This document shows positions 16,443 through 27,490 of a DNA stretch of 37,004 nucleotides, in pieces; position 1 is the first letter of the stretch; the number at the start of each line of letters is the position of its first letter. The notes beneath the pieces are model-generated. The model saw only the letters and a list, made by a program, of their open reading frames with translations. It made no database searches and was not told where the DNA came from. This DNA is from Vicinamibacteraceae bacterium. Lineage in GTDB: Bacteria > Acidobacteriota > Vicinamibacteria > Vicinamibacterales > UBA8438. Where the stretch lies: contig JAAXGX010000030.1 in NCBI GenBank assembly GCA_012271165.1, forward strand, positions 1-37,004, given 5' to 3'. A program made the translations under genes and the position numbers.

Positions 16443-17813
16443 ATGGCTCTCCACCGGTTCCGGAAGGGTCTGCGGCTGCCGCTAGCCGGCGAGCCGGTTC
16501 AGGAGGTCGAGCGGGCACCGGCCCCGCGCTGCGTCGCGCTCGTCGCGGCGGACTTCGTCGGGCTGCGTCCGACGATGCACGTCGCGGTGGGCGACAGCGT
16601 GCGGCGCGGCCAGCTCCTGTTCGAGGACAAGAAGATGGCCGGCCTGCGCTACACGGCGCCGGCCGCCGGCACCGTGGCGGCCGTCAACCGCGGCGAGCGG
16701 CGCGCGCTGCAGTCCGTCGTCATCGAGCTGAGCCGTGCGGAGCGCGAGGGTCGCGAGGCGGAGCAGGAGAGCTACCGCGCGTTCACGGGACGCCACCCGA
16801 CCGGGCTGAGCCCGGCCGAGGTGCAGGAGCTGCTCGTCGAGTCCGGCCTGTGGGTCGCGTTGCGGGCCCGCCCCTTCGGGCGCGTCGCGAATCCGGCGGC
16901 CCGGCCGCACTCGATCTTCGTCACGGCCATCGACACGCAGCCGCTCGCGCCGTCGCTCGACGCGGCGGTGACGGATGCGACGGCCTTCGAGTGGGGCGTG
17001 GCGGCGCTCGGCCGCCTCACCGACGGCCCGGTCTTCGTGTGCACGGCCCCGCAGACGGTCATCCCGGTCCCGGCCGGCGAGCGCGTGCGTCACGAGCAGT
17101 TCGCCGGCCCGCACCCGGCGGGCACGGTCGGTCTGCACATCCATACGCTGGATCCGGTCGATCGCACCAAGACGGTCTGGCACCTCGGGGCGCAGGACGT
17201 CGCGGCCATCGGCACGCTGCTGCGCACCGGCTCGCTGGAAGCGGGCCGCGTCGTGGCGCTCGGCGGGCCGCCGGTGCGGCGGCCGCGGCTGCTGCGCACC
17301 CGGCTGGGCGCCGCCCTCGACGACGTGCTCCGCGGCGAGCTCGAGGACGGGGAGGTGCGTGCGATCTCCGGCTCGGTGCTGTCCGGGCGCGCGGCCGCCG
17401 GTCCGGTGCACGGTTATCTGGGACGCTACCACCAGCAGATCTCCGTGCTCGCCGAGGGCCGCGAGCGGGAGTTCCTCGGCTGGCTGGGGCCGGGCCTCGA
17501 CAAGTTCTCCGCGATCCGGACGTTCGTCTCCGCGTTGCTGCCGCGCCGGCAGATCCGCCTGACGACCTCCACCAACGGCTCGCAGCGCGCCATCGTGCCC
17601 ATCGGGACCTTTGAGCACGTCATGCCGCTCGACCTGATGGCGACGCCCCTGCTGCGGGCACTGCTCATGGACGACGTCGACCGCGCGGAGGAGCTCGGGT
17701 GCCTCGAGCTCGACGAGGAGGACCTGGCGCTCTGCACGTTCGTCTGCGCCGGCAAGAACGACTACGGACCCCATTTGCGTCATGTGCTCGACACGCTCGA
17801 GAAGGAAGGCTAG
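16443..17813 (+). CDS. nqrA: Na+-translocating NADH:quinone reductase subunit A
   Basis: Peripheral subunit of Na+-NQR, on the cytoplasmic side of the complex, with no confirmed cofactor of its own. It has 456 residues. It shows the N-terminal [11 protein letters not shown] segment, a barrel-sandwich-like [14 protein letters not shown] and [19 protein letters not shown] region, then [11 protein letters not shown], and the C-terminal [17 protein letters not shown] and [12 protein letters not shown] motifs of NqrA. It is the first gene of an eight-gene operon. No clear Shine-Dalgarno sequence precedes the ATG, and the leader carries a terminator-like hairpin. Confidence 0.94.
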   Translation: MALHRFRKGLRLPLAGEPVQEVERAPAPRCVALVAADFVGLRPTMHVAVGDSVRRGQLLFEDKKMAGLRYTAPAAGTVAAVNRGERRALQSVVIELSRAEREGREAEQESYRAFTGRHPTGLSPAEVQELLVESGLWVALRARPFGRVANPAARPHSIFVTAIDTQPLAPSLDAAVTDATAFEWGVAALGRLTDGPVFVCTAPQTVIPVPAGERVRHEQFAGPHPAGTVGLHIHTLDPVDRTKTVWHLGAQDVAAIGTLLRTGSLEAGRVVALGGPPVRRPRLLRTRLGAALDDVLRGELEDGEVRAISGSVLSGRAAAGPVHGYLGRYHQQISVLAEGREREFLGWLGPGLDKFSAIRTFVSALLPRRQIRLTTSTNGSQRAIVPIGTFEHVMPLDLMATPLLRALLMDDVDRAEELGCLELDEEDLALCTFVCAGKNDYGPHLRHVLDTLEKEG

Positions 17814-17855
17814 GAGCCCGCGCCGCATGGCGGCACGGACGCCCGTCGTCAAGTC

Positions 17856-19076
17856 ATGAAATTTCTGCGCCGTCTCCTCGACCGGCAGGCGCACCACTTC
17901 GAGCCGGGCGGCCGGCTCGAGAAGCTGTACGCCCTCTGGGAGGCCCAGGACACGTTCCTGTACACCCCGGGTCACGTGACCGGGGGCCCGTCCCACGTCC
18001 GCGACGGCCTCGATCTGAAGCGGATGATGGTGACGGTGGTGGCGGCGCTGGCCGGTTGCATCTACATGGCCTTCCACAACACCGGCTACCAGGCGAACCT
18101 GGCGATCGCCAGGGGCGCCCCGCCGCTCGAGACTTGGCAGACCAGCGTGGTCGAGCTGCTCGGGATCGGCTTCGCGCCGGAGAGCTGGGCGGCGTGCTTC
18201 GTGCACGGCGGGCTGTACTACCTGCCGGTGCTCGCCGTGACGTTCGCGGTGGGCGGGTTCTGGGAGATGCTGTTCGCCTCGGTGCGCAAGCACGACGTGA
18301 ACGAGGGGTTCCTGGTGAGCGGGATGCTGTTTCCGCTGATCCTGCCCCCAACCATTCCGCTCTGGCAGGTCGCGCTCGGCGTGTCGTTCGGCATCGTCGT
18401 GGGCAAGGAGATCTTCGGCGGCACCGGCATGAACGTGCTGAACCCGGCGCTCGTCGGCCGCGCGTTCCTCTTCTTCGCGTATCCGGCCGATATCTCGGGG
18501 GACACGGTGTGGATTGCGGCGCAGACCACCACCGACGGCGTGAGCGGCGCCACCTCGCTGGCGCAGGCGACGCTGGGCGGCACGTCGGCGGTCGCCGGGG
18601 CGGTCGAGCCGTGGAGCGCGTTCGTCGGCTTCATCCCGGGCTCGATGGGCGAGACCTCGTTCATCGCCTGCCTGCTCGGGGCGGGGGTGCTGGTGGTGAC
18701 CGGCGTCGGGTCGTGGCGCATCATGCTCAGCGTGGCCGCCGGGACGGCGGTCATGGCCCTGACCCTGAACGGCATCGGCTCGGCGACCAACCCGTTCTTC
18801 GACGTGTCGCCGACCTGGCACTTCCTGCTCGGGGGCTGGGCGTTCGGCACGGTCTACATGGCGACCGACCCGGTCTCGGCGCCGACGGCGCTGCGGGGGC
18901 AGTACGTCTACGGCTTTCTCATCGGGGTGCTGGCCGTGCTGATTCGGGTGGTCAACCCGGCCTACCCCGAGGGCATGATGCTCTCCATCCTGTTCATGAA
19001 CCTGTTCGCGCCCCTGATCGACTACTTCGCCGTGCAGGCGAACATCAGACGGAGGAGGGCCCGAAATGCACGCTAG
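17856..19076 (+). CDS. nqrB: Na+-translocating NADH:quinone reductase subunit B
   Basis: Polytopic membrane subunit of 406 residues that carries covalent FMN and a riboflavin, and lies on the Na+ path. The flavinylation motif is DGVSGAT, with Thr233 as the predicted FMN attachment residue. FGGTGMNVLNPALVGRAF (187-204) is the conserved membrane motif. The N-terminal cytoplasmic part carries DTFLYTPGHVT. Several long hydrophobic helices follow through residue 395. It is separated from nqrA by 42 bases and overlaps nqrC by 11. Confidence 0.95.
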   Translation: MKFLRRLLDRQAHHFEPGGRLEKLYALWEAQDTFLYTPGHVTGGPSHVRDGLDLKRMMVTVVAALAGCIYMAFHNTGYQANLAIARGAPPLETWQTSVVELLGIGFAPESWAACFVHGGLYYLPVLAVTFAVGGFWEMLFASVRKHDVNEGFLVSGMLFPLILPPTIPLWQVALGVSFGIVVGKEIFGGTGMNVLNPALVGRAFLFFAYPADISGDTVWIAAQTTTDGVSGATSLAQATLGGTSAVAGAVEPWSAFVGFIPGSMGETSFIACLLGAGVLVVTGVGSWRIMLSVAAGTAVMALTLNGIGSATNPFFDVSPTWHFLLGGWAFGTVYMATDPVSAPTALRGQYVYGFLIGVLAVLIRVVNPAYPEGMMLSILFMNLFAPLIDYFAVQANIRRRRARNAR

Positions 19077-19845
19077 CGTGGCCTACAATCTCGCGTTTGC
19101 GGCCGCCGTCTGCGTCGTCTGCGCCATCGTCGTCTCGACCTCGGCGGTGGCGCTCCAGGATCTGCAGGCGGCGAACGCGGCGCTCGAGAAGCGCCGCAAC
19201 GTGCTCGTGGCGGCGGGCCTGGCCGAGAGCGACGAGCGGCCGCCGGCCGAGGAGATCGACGCCCGCTTCGAGGCGATTCGCGCCGTGGTCATCGACGTCG
19301 CGACGGGGCAGGAGGTCGCGGACATCGACCCCGATGCGTTCGACGACCGCGCGGCCGCGGCCGACCAGGACACCAGCCGCGCCGCGGCCGACAACCCGGC
19401 GGGGATCGCACGGGTGGCGCACCACACCGTCGTCTACGAGGTGCGCGGCGCCGGCGGCGCGCTCGAGCTCGTGATCCTGCCCATCAGCGGGATGGGCCTG
19501 TGGTCGACGCTCTACGGGTTCGTCGCCTTCGACGCCGACCTGCAGACCATCCGCGGCATCACCTACTATGACCACGGGGAGACGCCGGGTCTCGGCGGCG
19601 AGGTCGACAACCCGCGCTGGAAGGCGCTGTGGCCGGGCCGCCGGGCGTTCGGCGACGACGACGAGGTGCGCATCGAGGTCGTTCGCGGCCGGGCCGGCCC
19701 GGTCGAGGCCGATCCGTACCGGGTGGACGGTCTCGCCGGGGCGACGATGACGAGCCGCGGCGTCACGAACATGCTGCGCTTCTGGCTCGGCGGGGAAGGG
19801 TTTCGCCCGTACCTGGAGCGGTTGCGGGTGGGAGGGGGCGCCTGA
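19066..19845 (+). CDS. nqrC: Na+-translocating NADH:quinone reductase subunit C
   Basis: Subunit with one N-terminal membrane helix (about residues 7-30) and a periplasmic FMN-binding domain, 259 residues in all. The covalent FMN site is [12 protein letters not shown] with Thr227; Ala224 replaces the more usual Ser of SGAT. The conserved [17 protein letters not shown] segment (about residues 168-184) is present. Its ATG overlaps the end of nqrB and its stop overlaps the nqrD start. ApbE, encoded downstream, would attach the FMN. Confidence 0.94.
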   Translation: MHASVAYNLAFAAAVCVVCAIVVSTSAVALQDLQAANAALEKRRNVLVAAGLAESDERPPAEEIDARFEAIRAVVIDVATGQEVADIDPDAFDDRAAAADQDTSRAAADNPAGIARVAHHTVVYEVRGAGGALELVILPISGMGLWSTLYGFVAFDADLQTIRGITYYDHGETPGLGGEVDNPRWKALWPGRRAFGDDDEVRIEVVRGRAGPVEADPYRVDGLAGATMTSRGVTNMLRFWLGGEGFRPYLERLRVGGGA

Positions 19846-20474
19846 TGGCTGCGCAGACGAAGACGCGTGAAGCGCTCGTCGACCCGATCTTCAACAACAA
19901 CCCGATCACGCTGCAGGTGCTGGGCATCTGCTCGGCCCTGGCCGTGACGACGAGGATGGACACCGCGCTGGTGATGAGCGCCGCCGTCATCGGGGTGATG
20001 ATGTCCTCGAACTTCTTCGTGAGCGCGCTGCGCGAGCACATTCCGACGAACATCCGGATCATCGTGCAGCTCACGATCATCGCCTCGCTGGTCATCGTGG
20101 TCGACCAGATCCTCAAGGCCTACCTGTTCGAGATCTCGCAGCAGCTCTCCGTCTTCGTGGGCCTCATCATCACCAACTGCATCATCATGGGCCGGGCCGA
20201 GGCGTACGCCATGCAGAACCCGCCGGCCATGAGCCTCATCGACGGCATCGGCAACGGCCTGGGCTACGGCGCCATCCTGATGGGCACCGCGTTCCTGCGC
20301 GAGCTGCTCGGCTTCGGCACCCTGTTCGGCGCGCAGCTCCTGCCGCTCGCCAGCGAGGGCGGGTGGTACTCGCCGAACGGGCTCATGGTGCTCTCGCCGG
20401 GCGCGTTCTTCATCATCGGCTTCTTCATCTGGGCGCTGCGGGCGTGGAAGCCGGAGCAGAACGAGAGCGAGTGA
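19845..20474 (+). CDS. nqrD: Na+-translocating NADH:quinone reductase subunit D
   Basis: Membrane subunit of 209 residues, homologous to RnfE and NqrE. It forms the intramembrane iron centre together with NqrE. The two conserved cysteines are at 29 (LGICSALA) and 112 ([14 protein letters not shown]), the same positions as in the well-studied Vibrio protein. The N-terminal [15 protein letters not shown] motif is intact. The start overlaps the nqrC stop by one base within TGATG, and the stop overlaps the nqrE start in the same way. Confidence 0.95.
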   Translation: MAAQTKTREALVDPIFNNNPITLQVLGICSALAVTTRMDTALVMSAAVIGVMMSSNFFVSALREHIPTNIRIIVQLTIIASLVIVVDQILKAYLFEISQQLSVFVGLIITNCIIMGRAEAYAMQNPPAMSLIDGIGNGLGYGAILMGTAFLRELLGFGTLFGAQLLPLASEGGWYSPNGLMVLSPGAFFIIGFFIWALRAWKPEQNESE

Positions 20475-21088
20475 TGGAGCACTACGTCAACCTCGCCGTC
20501 AAGGCCGTCTTCGTCGAGAACATGGCGCTGGCGTTCTTCCTGGGCATGTGCTCCTTCCTGGCCGTGTCGAGGCAGGTGAAGACCGCGCTGGGTCTCGGCG
20601 TGGCGGTCATCTTCGTCCTGACCATCACCGTCCCGATGAACAACGTCATCCACACCCGCCTGCTGCAGCCCGGCGCGCTGGACTGGCTGCATCCCGGCCT
20701 GGCGGAGCAGGACCTGACGTTCCTCGGCTTCCTCACCTACATCGGCACCATCGCCGCCATGGTGCAGATCGTCGAGATGACGCTCGACCGCTTCATGCCG
20801 AAGCTGTACGCGGCGCTCGGCATCTTCCTGCCACTCATCGCGGTGAACTGCGCCATCCTGGGGGCGTCGCTGTTCATGGTGGAGCGCAGCTACACCCTGG
20901 CCGAGAGCACGGTCTTCGGATTCGGGTCGGGCGTCGGCTGGGCGCTGGCCATCGTGGCCCTGGCCGGCATCCGCGAGCGCCTGCGCTACAGCAATCCCCC
21001 GGCCGGGTTGCGGGGCCTGGGTCTGACGTTCATCCTGGTCGGGCTGATGGCGATCGGCTTCATGGCGTTCGCCGGCGTGCAGCTGTAG
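20474..21088 (+). CDS. nqrE: Na+-translocating NADH:quinone reductase subunit E
   Basis: Membrane subunit of 204 residues, partner of NqrD. The iron-binding cysteines are Cys26 ([10 protein letters not shown]) and Cys126 ([12 protein letters not shown]). [12 protein letters not shown] at the N-terminus and the [15 protein letters not shown] segment are typical. Helices alternate through to the C-terminal [11 protein letters not shown]. It is translationally coupled to nqrD. Confidence 0.95.
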   Translation: MEHYVNLAVKAVFVENMALAFFLGMCSFLAVSRQVKTALGLGVAVIFVLTITVPMNNVIHTRLLQPGALDWLHPGLAEQDLTFLGFLTYIGTIAAMVQIVEMTLDRFMPKLYAALGIFLPLIAVNCAILGASLFMVERSYTLAESTVFGFGSGVGWALAIVALAGIRERLRYSNPPAGLRGLGLTFILVGLMAIGFMAFAGVQL

Positions 21089-21102
21089 GGGTGGAGAACG
21101 GC

Positions 21103-22329
21103 ATGATCACGGTCACACTCGGCGTGGCGATGTTCACGTTCACGATCGTGTCGCTGGTCGGCCTGCTGATGGTGGCCCGGCGGCAACTCGTCGCGACCGG
21201 CAGCGTCGCCATCACGGTGAACGACGAGGCGGACCGGGCGCTGCACTGCGCCAGCGGCGGCAACCTGCTCGGCACGCTGGCCGCGAACCGCCTGTTCGTG
21301 CCGTCCGCCTGCGGCGGGAAGGGGAGCTGCGGCGTCTGCAAGGTGAAGGTGCTCGACGGCGGCGGCGCCGTGCTGCCGACCGAGCTCAGCCATCTCGACC
21401 GCGGCGAGGTGCGCGACGGGGTGCGGCTGTCCTGCCAGGTGAAGGTCAAGCAGGACATGCGCATCGAGATACCGGCGGAGATCTTCGACATCCGCCGCTG
21501 GCAGTGCAAGGTCCGCTCGAACCACAACGTCGCCACGTTCATCAAGGAGCTGCTGCTCGAGCTGCCCCCCGGCGAGGCGGTGCCGTTCCGGGCCGGCGGG
21601 TACATCCAGATCGAGGCGCCGGCGGGGAGCTATCCCTACCAGGACGTCGACGTCGAGGACGAGTACCGCGGCGACTGGGACAAGTTCAACCTGTGGAAGT
21701 ACACGGCCGAGCTCGACGAGCCGGTGACGCGCGCGTACTCGATGGCGAACTACCCGGAGGAGAGGGGCGTCATCATGCTCAACGTGCGCATCGCCTCGCC
21801 CCCGCCCCGCGCGCCGGAGGGCACGCCGCCGGGCAAGATGACGGCGTACCTGTTCGGGCTCAAGGCGGGCGACGAGGTGACGATCTCCGGGCCCTTCGGG
21901 GAGTTCTTCGCCAGGGACACCGACGCTGAGATGCTCTTCATAGGGGGCGGCGCGGGGATGGCGCCCATGCGCTCCCACATCTTCGATCAGTTCCGCCGCC
22001 TCCACACGCCGCGCAAGGTGACCTTCTGGTACGGCGCCCGCAGCCTCCGCGAAGCGTTCTACATCGACGACTTCGACACCATCGCGGCCGAGCACGACAA
22101 CTTCGAGTGGCACCTCGCGCTGTCCGAGCCGCTGCCCGAGGACAAGTGGACGGGCGACACGGGCTTCATTCACCAGGTCGTCCACGACAACTACCTCAAG
22201 AACCACCCCGCGCCCGAGGACGTCGAGTACTACCTGTGCGGCCCGCCGCTCATGCTGAAGGCGTGCATGGAGATGCTGGACGGGTTGGGCGTCGAGCCCG
22301 AGAACATCCTGTTCGACGACTTCGGATAG
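21103..22329 (+). CDS. nqrF: Na+-translocating NADH:quinone reductase subunit F
   Basis: Electron-input subunit of 408 residues: one N-terminal helix (3-25), a ferredoxin-like 2Fe-2S domain, then FAD and NADH domains. The cluster ligands are Cys70, Cys76, Cys79 and Cys111, the same numbers as in Vibrio cholerae NqrF. FAD contact is RAYSMANYP, and NADH binding is [14 protein letters not shown] with a C-terminal [12 protein letters not shown]. The ATG at 21103 is chosen over the GTG at 21091 because GGAG lies six bases before it. Confidence 0.96.
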   Translation: MITVTLGVAMFTFTIVSLVGLLMVARRQLVATGSVAITVNDEADRALHCASGGNLLGTLAANRLFVPSACGGKGSCGVCKVKVLDGGGAVLPTELSHLDRGEVRDGVRLSCQVKVKQDMRIEIPAEIFDIRRWQCKVRSNHNVATFIKELLLELPPGEAVPFRAGGYIQIEAPAGSYPYQDVDVEDEYRGDWDKFNLWKYTAELDEPVTRAYSMANYPEERGVIMLNVRIASPPPRAPEGTPPGKMTAYLFGLKAGDEVTISGPFGEFFARDTDAEMLFIGGGAGMAPMRSHIFDQFRRLHTPRKVTFWYGARSLREAFYIDDFDTIAAEHDNFEWHLALSEPLPEDKWTGDTGFIHQVVHDNYLKNHPAPEDVEYYLCGPPLMLKACMEMLDGLGVEPENILFDDFG

Positions 22330-22352
22330 GGCGTCGGCGAGGGGCTGCCCCG

Positions 22353-23381
22353 GTGCCACGGGCCTGCGCGCTCCTGCCCGTCCTGCTCTGGGCCGGCGCG
22401 TGCCTGCCGGCCGGCGACGGGCCCGCCGTCCACGTCTTCGAGGGCCCGACCATGGGCACGACGTTCGCCGTGCGGGTCGTCGCGGACGACCTCGGCGACG
22501 AACGGCGGGCCGGGCTGCGGGCCGCCATCGAGGAGACGCTGGCCGGCGTCGACGAGCGCATGTCGACCTACCGGCCGGAGTCGGAGGTGAGCCGCTTCAA
22601 CCGCGCCCGCACCACCGACCCGTTCCCGGTGTCGGCCGACACGCTGGCGGTGCTGCGCCACGCCCTCGAGATCAGCGAGCTGACCGGCGGCGCCTTCGAC
22701 GTCACCGTCGGCCCGCTGGTCGACGCCTGGGGCTTCGGGCCGGCGGGGGACCCGGCCGCGCCGCCCACCGAGCGCGACATCGACCGCCTGCGGGGCCAGG
22801 TCGGCTTCCGGAAGCTGGGGATCGATGCCGCCGAGTCGTCGATCCGCAAGCTCGACCCGCGGCTCGCGTTGGACCTGTCCGCGCTCGCGAAGGGCTACGC
22901 GGTCGATCGGCTGGCCGAGCGGCTGCGGGTGGAGGGACTCGGCTCGTATCTGGTCGAGGTGGGCGGGGAAGTGCGCGCCGGCGGCCTCAGCCCGCGGGGC
23001 GATGCCTGGCGCGTCGGCATCGAGCTGCCCGCCCCGGGACCCCCTACCGTCCAGCGTCTCGTCAGCCTGCGCGATCGTGCGCTGGCGACCTCGGGCGACT
23101 ACCGCAACTACTACGAGGTCGATGGCCGGCGGGTCTCGCACACGATCGATCCGCGCAGCGGCCGGCCGGTGGACCACGGGCTCGCGTCGGTCAGCGTCGT
23201 CGAGCCGCTGTGCGTCCGCGCCGACGCCATCGCCACGGCCCTGGGGGTCCTGGGACCCGACGCGGGCTACGAGCTGGCGGTCGCGCAGGGATGGGCCGCG
23301 CTGCTGGTTGTCCGCCGCGACGACGGCACGCTGCACGAACGCGAGACCCCGGCCTTCGCCGCGCTTTCCGCGGCGCCGTGA
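22353..23381 (+). CDS. apbE: FAD:protein FMN transferase, lipoprotein
   Basis: Attaches FMN covalently to threonines of NqrB and NqrC. It has 342 residues from a GTG with GAGGGG eight bases upstream. The N-terminal signal ends in LWAGAC, a lipobox, so the enzyme should be lipid-anchored and face the periplasm, where the NqrC site lies. Family motifs are GPTMGTTFAVRV, MSTYRPESEVSRFN, GAFDVTVGPLVDAWGFG, LDLSALAKGYAVD and HTIDPRSGRPV. Its place directly after nqrF fits its role as the maturation enzyme of this complex. Confidence 0.94.
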   Translation: MPRACALLPVLLWAGACLPAGDGPAVHVFEGPTMGTTFAVRVVADDLGDERRAGLRAAIEETLAGVDERMSTYRPESEVSRFNRARTTDPFPVSADTLAVLRHALEISELTGGAFDVTVGPLVDAWGFGPAGDPAAPPTERDIDRLRGQVGFRKLGIDAAESSIRKLDPRLALDLSALAKGYAVDRLAERLRVEGLGSYLVEVGGEVRAGGLSPRGDAWRVGIELPAPGPPTVQRLVSLRDRALATSGDYRNYYEVDGRRVSHTIDPRSGRPVDHGLASVSVVEPLCVRADAIATALGVLGPDAGYELAVAQGWAALLVVRRDDGTLHERETPAFAALSAAP

Positions 23382-23408
23382 CGCCCGCGGCTGCTAAGAT
23401 GGACGAAA

Positions 23409-23594
23409 ATGGCGCTGTTCCTGCTCTCCGTGGCCGTGATCGCGGCGGCCATGCTGGTGATGGCCGTCGGCGTCCTCTTCAACTACCCTTGCCTGCGCGG
23501 CTCCTGCGGCGGCCCGGACGTCGTGGGGCCGGACGGCGAATCGCTCCGCTGCGCCGCCTGTCCCCGACGCAAGTCAGCCGGCGGCCCCGCCTGA
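23409..23594 (+). CDS. nqrM: NQR maturation protein NqrM
   Basis: Small membrane protein of 61 residues (former DUF539), needed in Vibrio for iron delivery to the NqrD/NqrE cysteines. One N-terminal helix (about 3-24) is followed by four cysteines, Cys28, Cys33, Cys48 and Cys51, in the patterns CLRGSC and CAAC that define the family. It begins 27 bases after apbE. Its last 21 bases overlap the 3' end of selA on the opposite strand. With it the operon encodes the whole complex and both maturation factors. Confidence 0.93.
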   Translation: MALFLLSVAVIAAAMLVMAVGVLFNYPCLRGSCGGPDVVGPDGESLRCAACPRRKSAGGPA

Positions 23595-24929
23595 CGCGAT
23601 CCGCGCCAGCACGGCGCTCAGCGTGTCGTCCTCCCCGGGCGGCACGGTGCGCAGGTCGAGCACGACCTCGTCGCGCTCGATGCGGGCGATGACGGGCGGC
23701 GCCGCCCCGCGGAGCAACGCCTCGAGGCCGTCCGCGCCGCAGCCGTCGACCCGCACGCGCAGGACGCGGCTCGGGAGCGTCAGGCCGGGCGTGGTGCCCC
23801 CGCCGATCGTCGACTCGCCGGCGCCGACGGTGAGGGTCAGGCCCGCGGCGCCCGTCAGGCCCGCGGCTATCCGGCGCGCCCGGGCGTCCAGGGCGTCCAC
23901 CGTCGCGCGGATCATCGCCAACACCGGGACCGACCGCACCGCGCGCCCGGTTGCATGCTCCAGCAGGGTCGCCTCCAGCGCGGCGTAGGCCAGCTTGTCC
24001 GCGCGCAGGGCCCGCATCAGCGGATGCCGGCGGATCGGCCGCAGGTAATCGCGCCGCCCGACGAGAATGCCTGCCTGGGGCCCGCCCAGCAGCTTGTCGC
24101 CGCTGAAGCAGCAGACGGCGACCCCGGCCTGCACGCTGGCGCCCACGCCGGGCTCGTCCCAGCCCCGCGCCCCGTCCCCCCAGGCGGAGCGGTCCAGCAG
24201 GTTGCCGCTGCCGAGGTCCTCGACGACCGGCAGATCGAACTGCCGGCCGAGCGCCGTGAGCGCGGCCAGCGGCGGGCGCTCGGTGAAGCCCTCGATCCGG
24301 AAGTTCGACGGGTGGACGCGCAGGATGAGCGCGGAGCGATCGCTGATGGCGGCGGCGTAGTCGGCCACGCGCGTCCGGTTCGTGGTGCCGACCTCCCGCA
24401 GCCGCGCGCCCGATTGCCGGAGCACGTCCGGAATTCGGAAGCCGCCCCCGATCTCGACGAGCTCGCCGCGCGAGATGAGCACCTCCCGGCCGGTGGCCAG
24501 GGCGGCCACCGCCAGCAGGACCGCCGCGGCGTTGTTGTTGACGACGGCGGCGTCCTCCGCGCCGGTGAGACGCTGCAGCAGCGCCCGCGCGTGGACGGCG
24601 CGCGAGCCGCGGCCGCCGCGGTCGAGGTCGTACTCGAGGTTGGAGTAGCCGGCCACGGCCGCCAGGCGCTCGACCGCCGGCGCGCCCAGCGGTGCGCGGC
24701 CCAGGTTGGTGTGCACGATGACGCCGGTGGCGTTGATCACCGGGCGCAGCGCCGGCGAGAGCGCCGCGGGCAGGCGCCGCGCCACGCTGCTCTCGATCCG
24801 GCGCGCGATCGTCTCGCGGTCGGCGTCCGGCTCCGGCGCATCCGCCAGCCGCGCCCGGACGGACTGTGCCTCCGCCCGCAGGGCGTCGACCACCGCCGCG
24901 CGCCCGAAGCGGACCTCGAGCCGCCGCAC
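23574..24929 (-). CDS. selA: L-seryl-tRNA(Sec) selenium transferase
   Basis: PLP enzyme that converts Ser-tRNA(Sec) to Sec-tRNA(Sec) with selenophosphate. It has 451 residues from GTG 24929. PVINATGVIVHTNLGRAPL, EYDLDRGGRGSR, NNNAAAVLL and the PLP lysine in FSGDKLLGGPQAG (Lys279) are diagnostic. The frame upstream of the GTG encodes VIPSIEQLRQRDA, which resembles the usual SelA N-terminus, but between it and the upstream stop only CTG (24974) or ATT could serve as start. Either a rare start codon is used or about 15 residues are missing. SelB, SelD and tRNA-Sec are not in the window. Confidence 0.93.
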   Translation of the reverse strand: MRRLEVRFGRAAVVDALRAEAQSVRARLADAPEPDADRETIARRIESSVARRLPAALSPALRPVINATGVIVHTNLGRAPLGAPAVERLAAVAGYSNLEYDLDRGGRGSRAVHARALLQRLTGAEDAAVVNNNAAAVLLAVAALATGREVLISRGELVEIGGGFRIPDVLRQSGARLREVGTTNRTRVADYAAAISDRSALILRVHPSNFRIEGFTERPPLAALTALGRQFDLPVVEDLGSGNLLDRSAWGDGARGWDEPGVGASVQAGVAVCCFSGDKLLGGPQAGILVGRRDYLRPIRRHPLMRALRADKLAYAALEATLLEHATGRAVRSVPVLAMIRATVDALDARARRIAAGLTGAAGLTLTVGAGESTIGGGTTPGLTLPSRVLRVRVDGCGADGLEALLRGAAPPVIARIERDEVVLDLRTVPPGEDDTLSAVLARIASGGAAG

Positions 24930-25083
24930 GGCGTCGCGCTGGCGGAGCTGCTCGATCGAGGGAATGACGTGCAGGTGTGCGCGCCTTTCTTGCCGGCGTT
25001 CGGCCGTTCAGGATACCATCGGGCGCCCGCGAGCGAAGACCGGCCCTACCCGCATACTTGTTCCCAGGGAGGCAGTGAGCGTC

Positions 25084-26688
<1,605 letters not shown>

Positions 26689-26706
26689 AAATCAGGCCTG
26701 AATCAG

Positions 26707-26723
26707 GCCGGGCCTTGCCCGGC
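26707..26723 (+). repeat. Stem-loop after purH
   Basis: GCCGGGC CTT GCCCGGC is a perfect seven-base-pair stem with a three-base loop, 18 bases after the purH stop, followed by ACCC. It resembles the repeat at 12696 in design (short loop, then an ACCC run). There is no U-tract, so it is probably a 3' stem rather than a proven terminator. Confidence 0.5.
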
Positions 26724-26788
26724 ACCCGCCAGCGTCCGCTCGGGCCGAGCCCGCACCAGACCCGCCTCGGCCAACCGGTCAATGTCGT

Positions 26789-27025
26789 TCATCTGTTCAA
26801 GACGACTACATTCACTGGTTCAGCCACATCCACTGTTCCGGCCACATCCAGCACCTCTACGTAGCACGGGTTGAATCTCGCCCCACACTCCGAACCTTGT
26901 GCGCGCACGACCGGTTGCACCGTGCAGGCCCCCTGAAACGCCAGCATCGCAAGCGATACCGCGATTGTGCCGAATACCACCCGACTGTACCAGTCGGCCA
27001 GAACTCCATCTTGTCTGATTGTCAT
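26789..27025 (-). CDS. Small membrane-anchored protein, function unknown
   Basis: Predicted protein of 78 residues. The ATG at 27025 has GGAGGT five bases upstream, an excellent ribosome site; a GTG one codon earlier is too close to it. A short polar N-terminus is followed by one hydrophobic segment (about residues 14-35, VVFGTIAVSLAMLAF), then VRAQGSECGARFNPCYVEV with two cysteines, then a Val/Asp-rich end. The ARAQ-like junction could be a signal-peptide cleavage site, otherwise it is an anchor. I recall similar short proteins in Vicinamibacteria but know no function. It stands alone. Confidence 0.6.
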   Translation of the reverse strand: MTIRQDGVLADWYSRVVFGTIAVSLAMLAFQGACTVQPVVRAQGSECGARFNPCYVEVLDVAGTVDVAEPVNVVVLNR

Positions 27026-27028
27026 CAC

Positions 27029-27490
27029 TCACCTCCCCTTGGCAGAAGGTTGCACACTGCTGGCCCACACGATTCCCATGTGGGCGGCTTGAAGGCCCGT
27101 GGCGTTACCTTGTGACGCGGCTCAAGCGCGGCGTGCGGTATTGGTCAGCCACGAGCACCGACGTCCGAGCCGGGACCGGCGTTCTGCACGGCCCCAAGGC
27201 CTTGGCCACCGCGGTCAACTGCCGCAGCCTGTGGCGGCGGAGTCTACCGCACCGCAATAACCCCGGCGAAAATCGACCGTACGCTCGACGAGAGCGGCGT
27301 CGGCCACTACCTCGGCGCCAGCGCCTTCGGCGCGAGCCGCATCCGCGAAGCATTCCACGACGCCTGCCGAGGCGGTATAGGCCGTCAGGCGGAACGGCTC
27401 CGCCCGCCGTCACCGACAGGCGACCCGGGCGTACACAAGACCCGGACCGCTGACAGGGCGGTCTGGAACGCGACATGCAGTGCGAGGCGC
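27029..27490. other. Non-coding or decayed stretch
   Basis: About 460 bases without a supported gene. It contains the ribosome site of the small gene at 26789-27025 and an inverted repeat CCCACA/TGTGGG (27064-27084) in its presumed leader. There is also a 12-base palindrome CCAAGGCCTTGG (27194-27205). A plus-strand frame around 27242-27375 reads as protein-like sequence (GVYRTAITPAKID, then REAFHDACR) but has no start codon or recognisable family. It could be a gene remnant. Confidence 0.4.
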
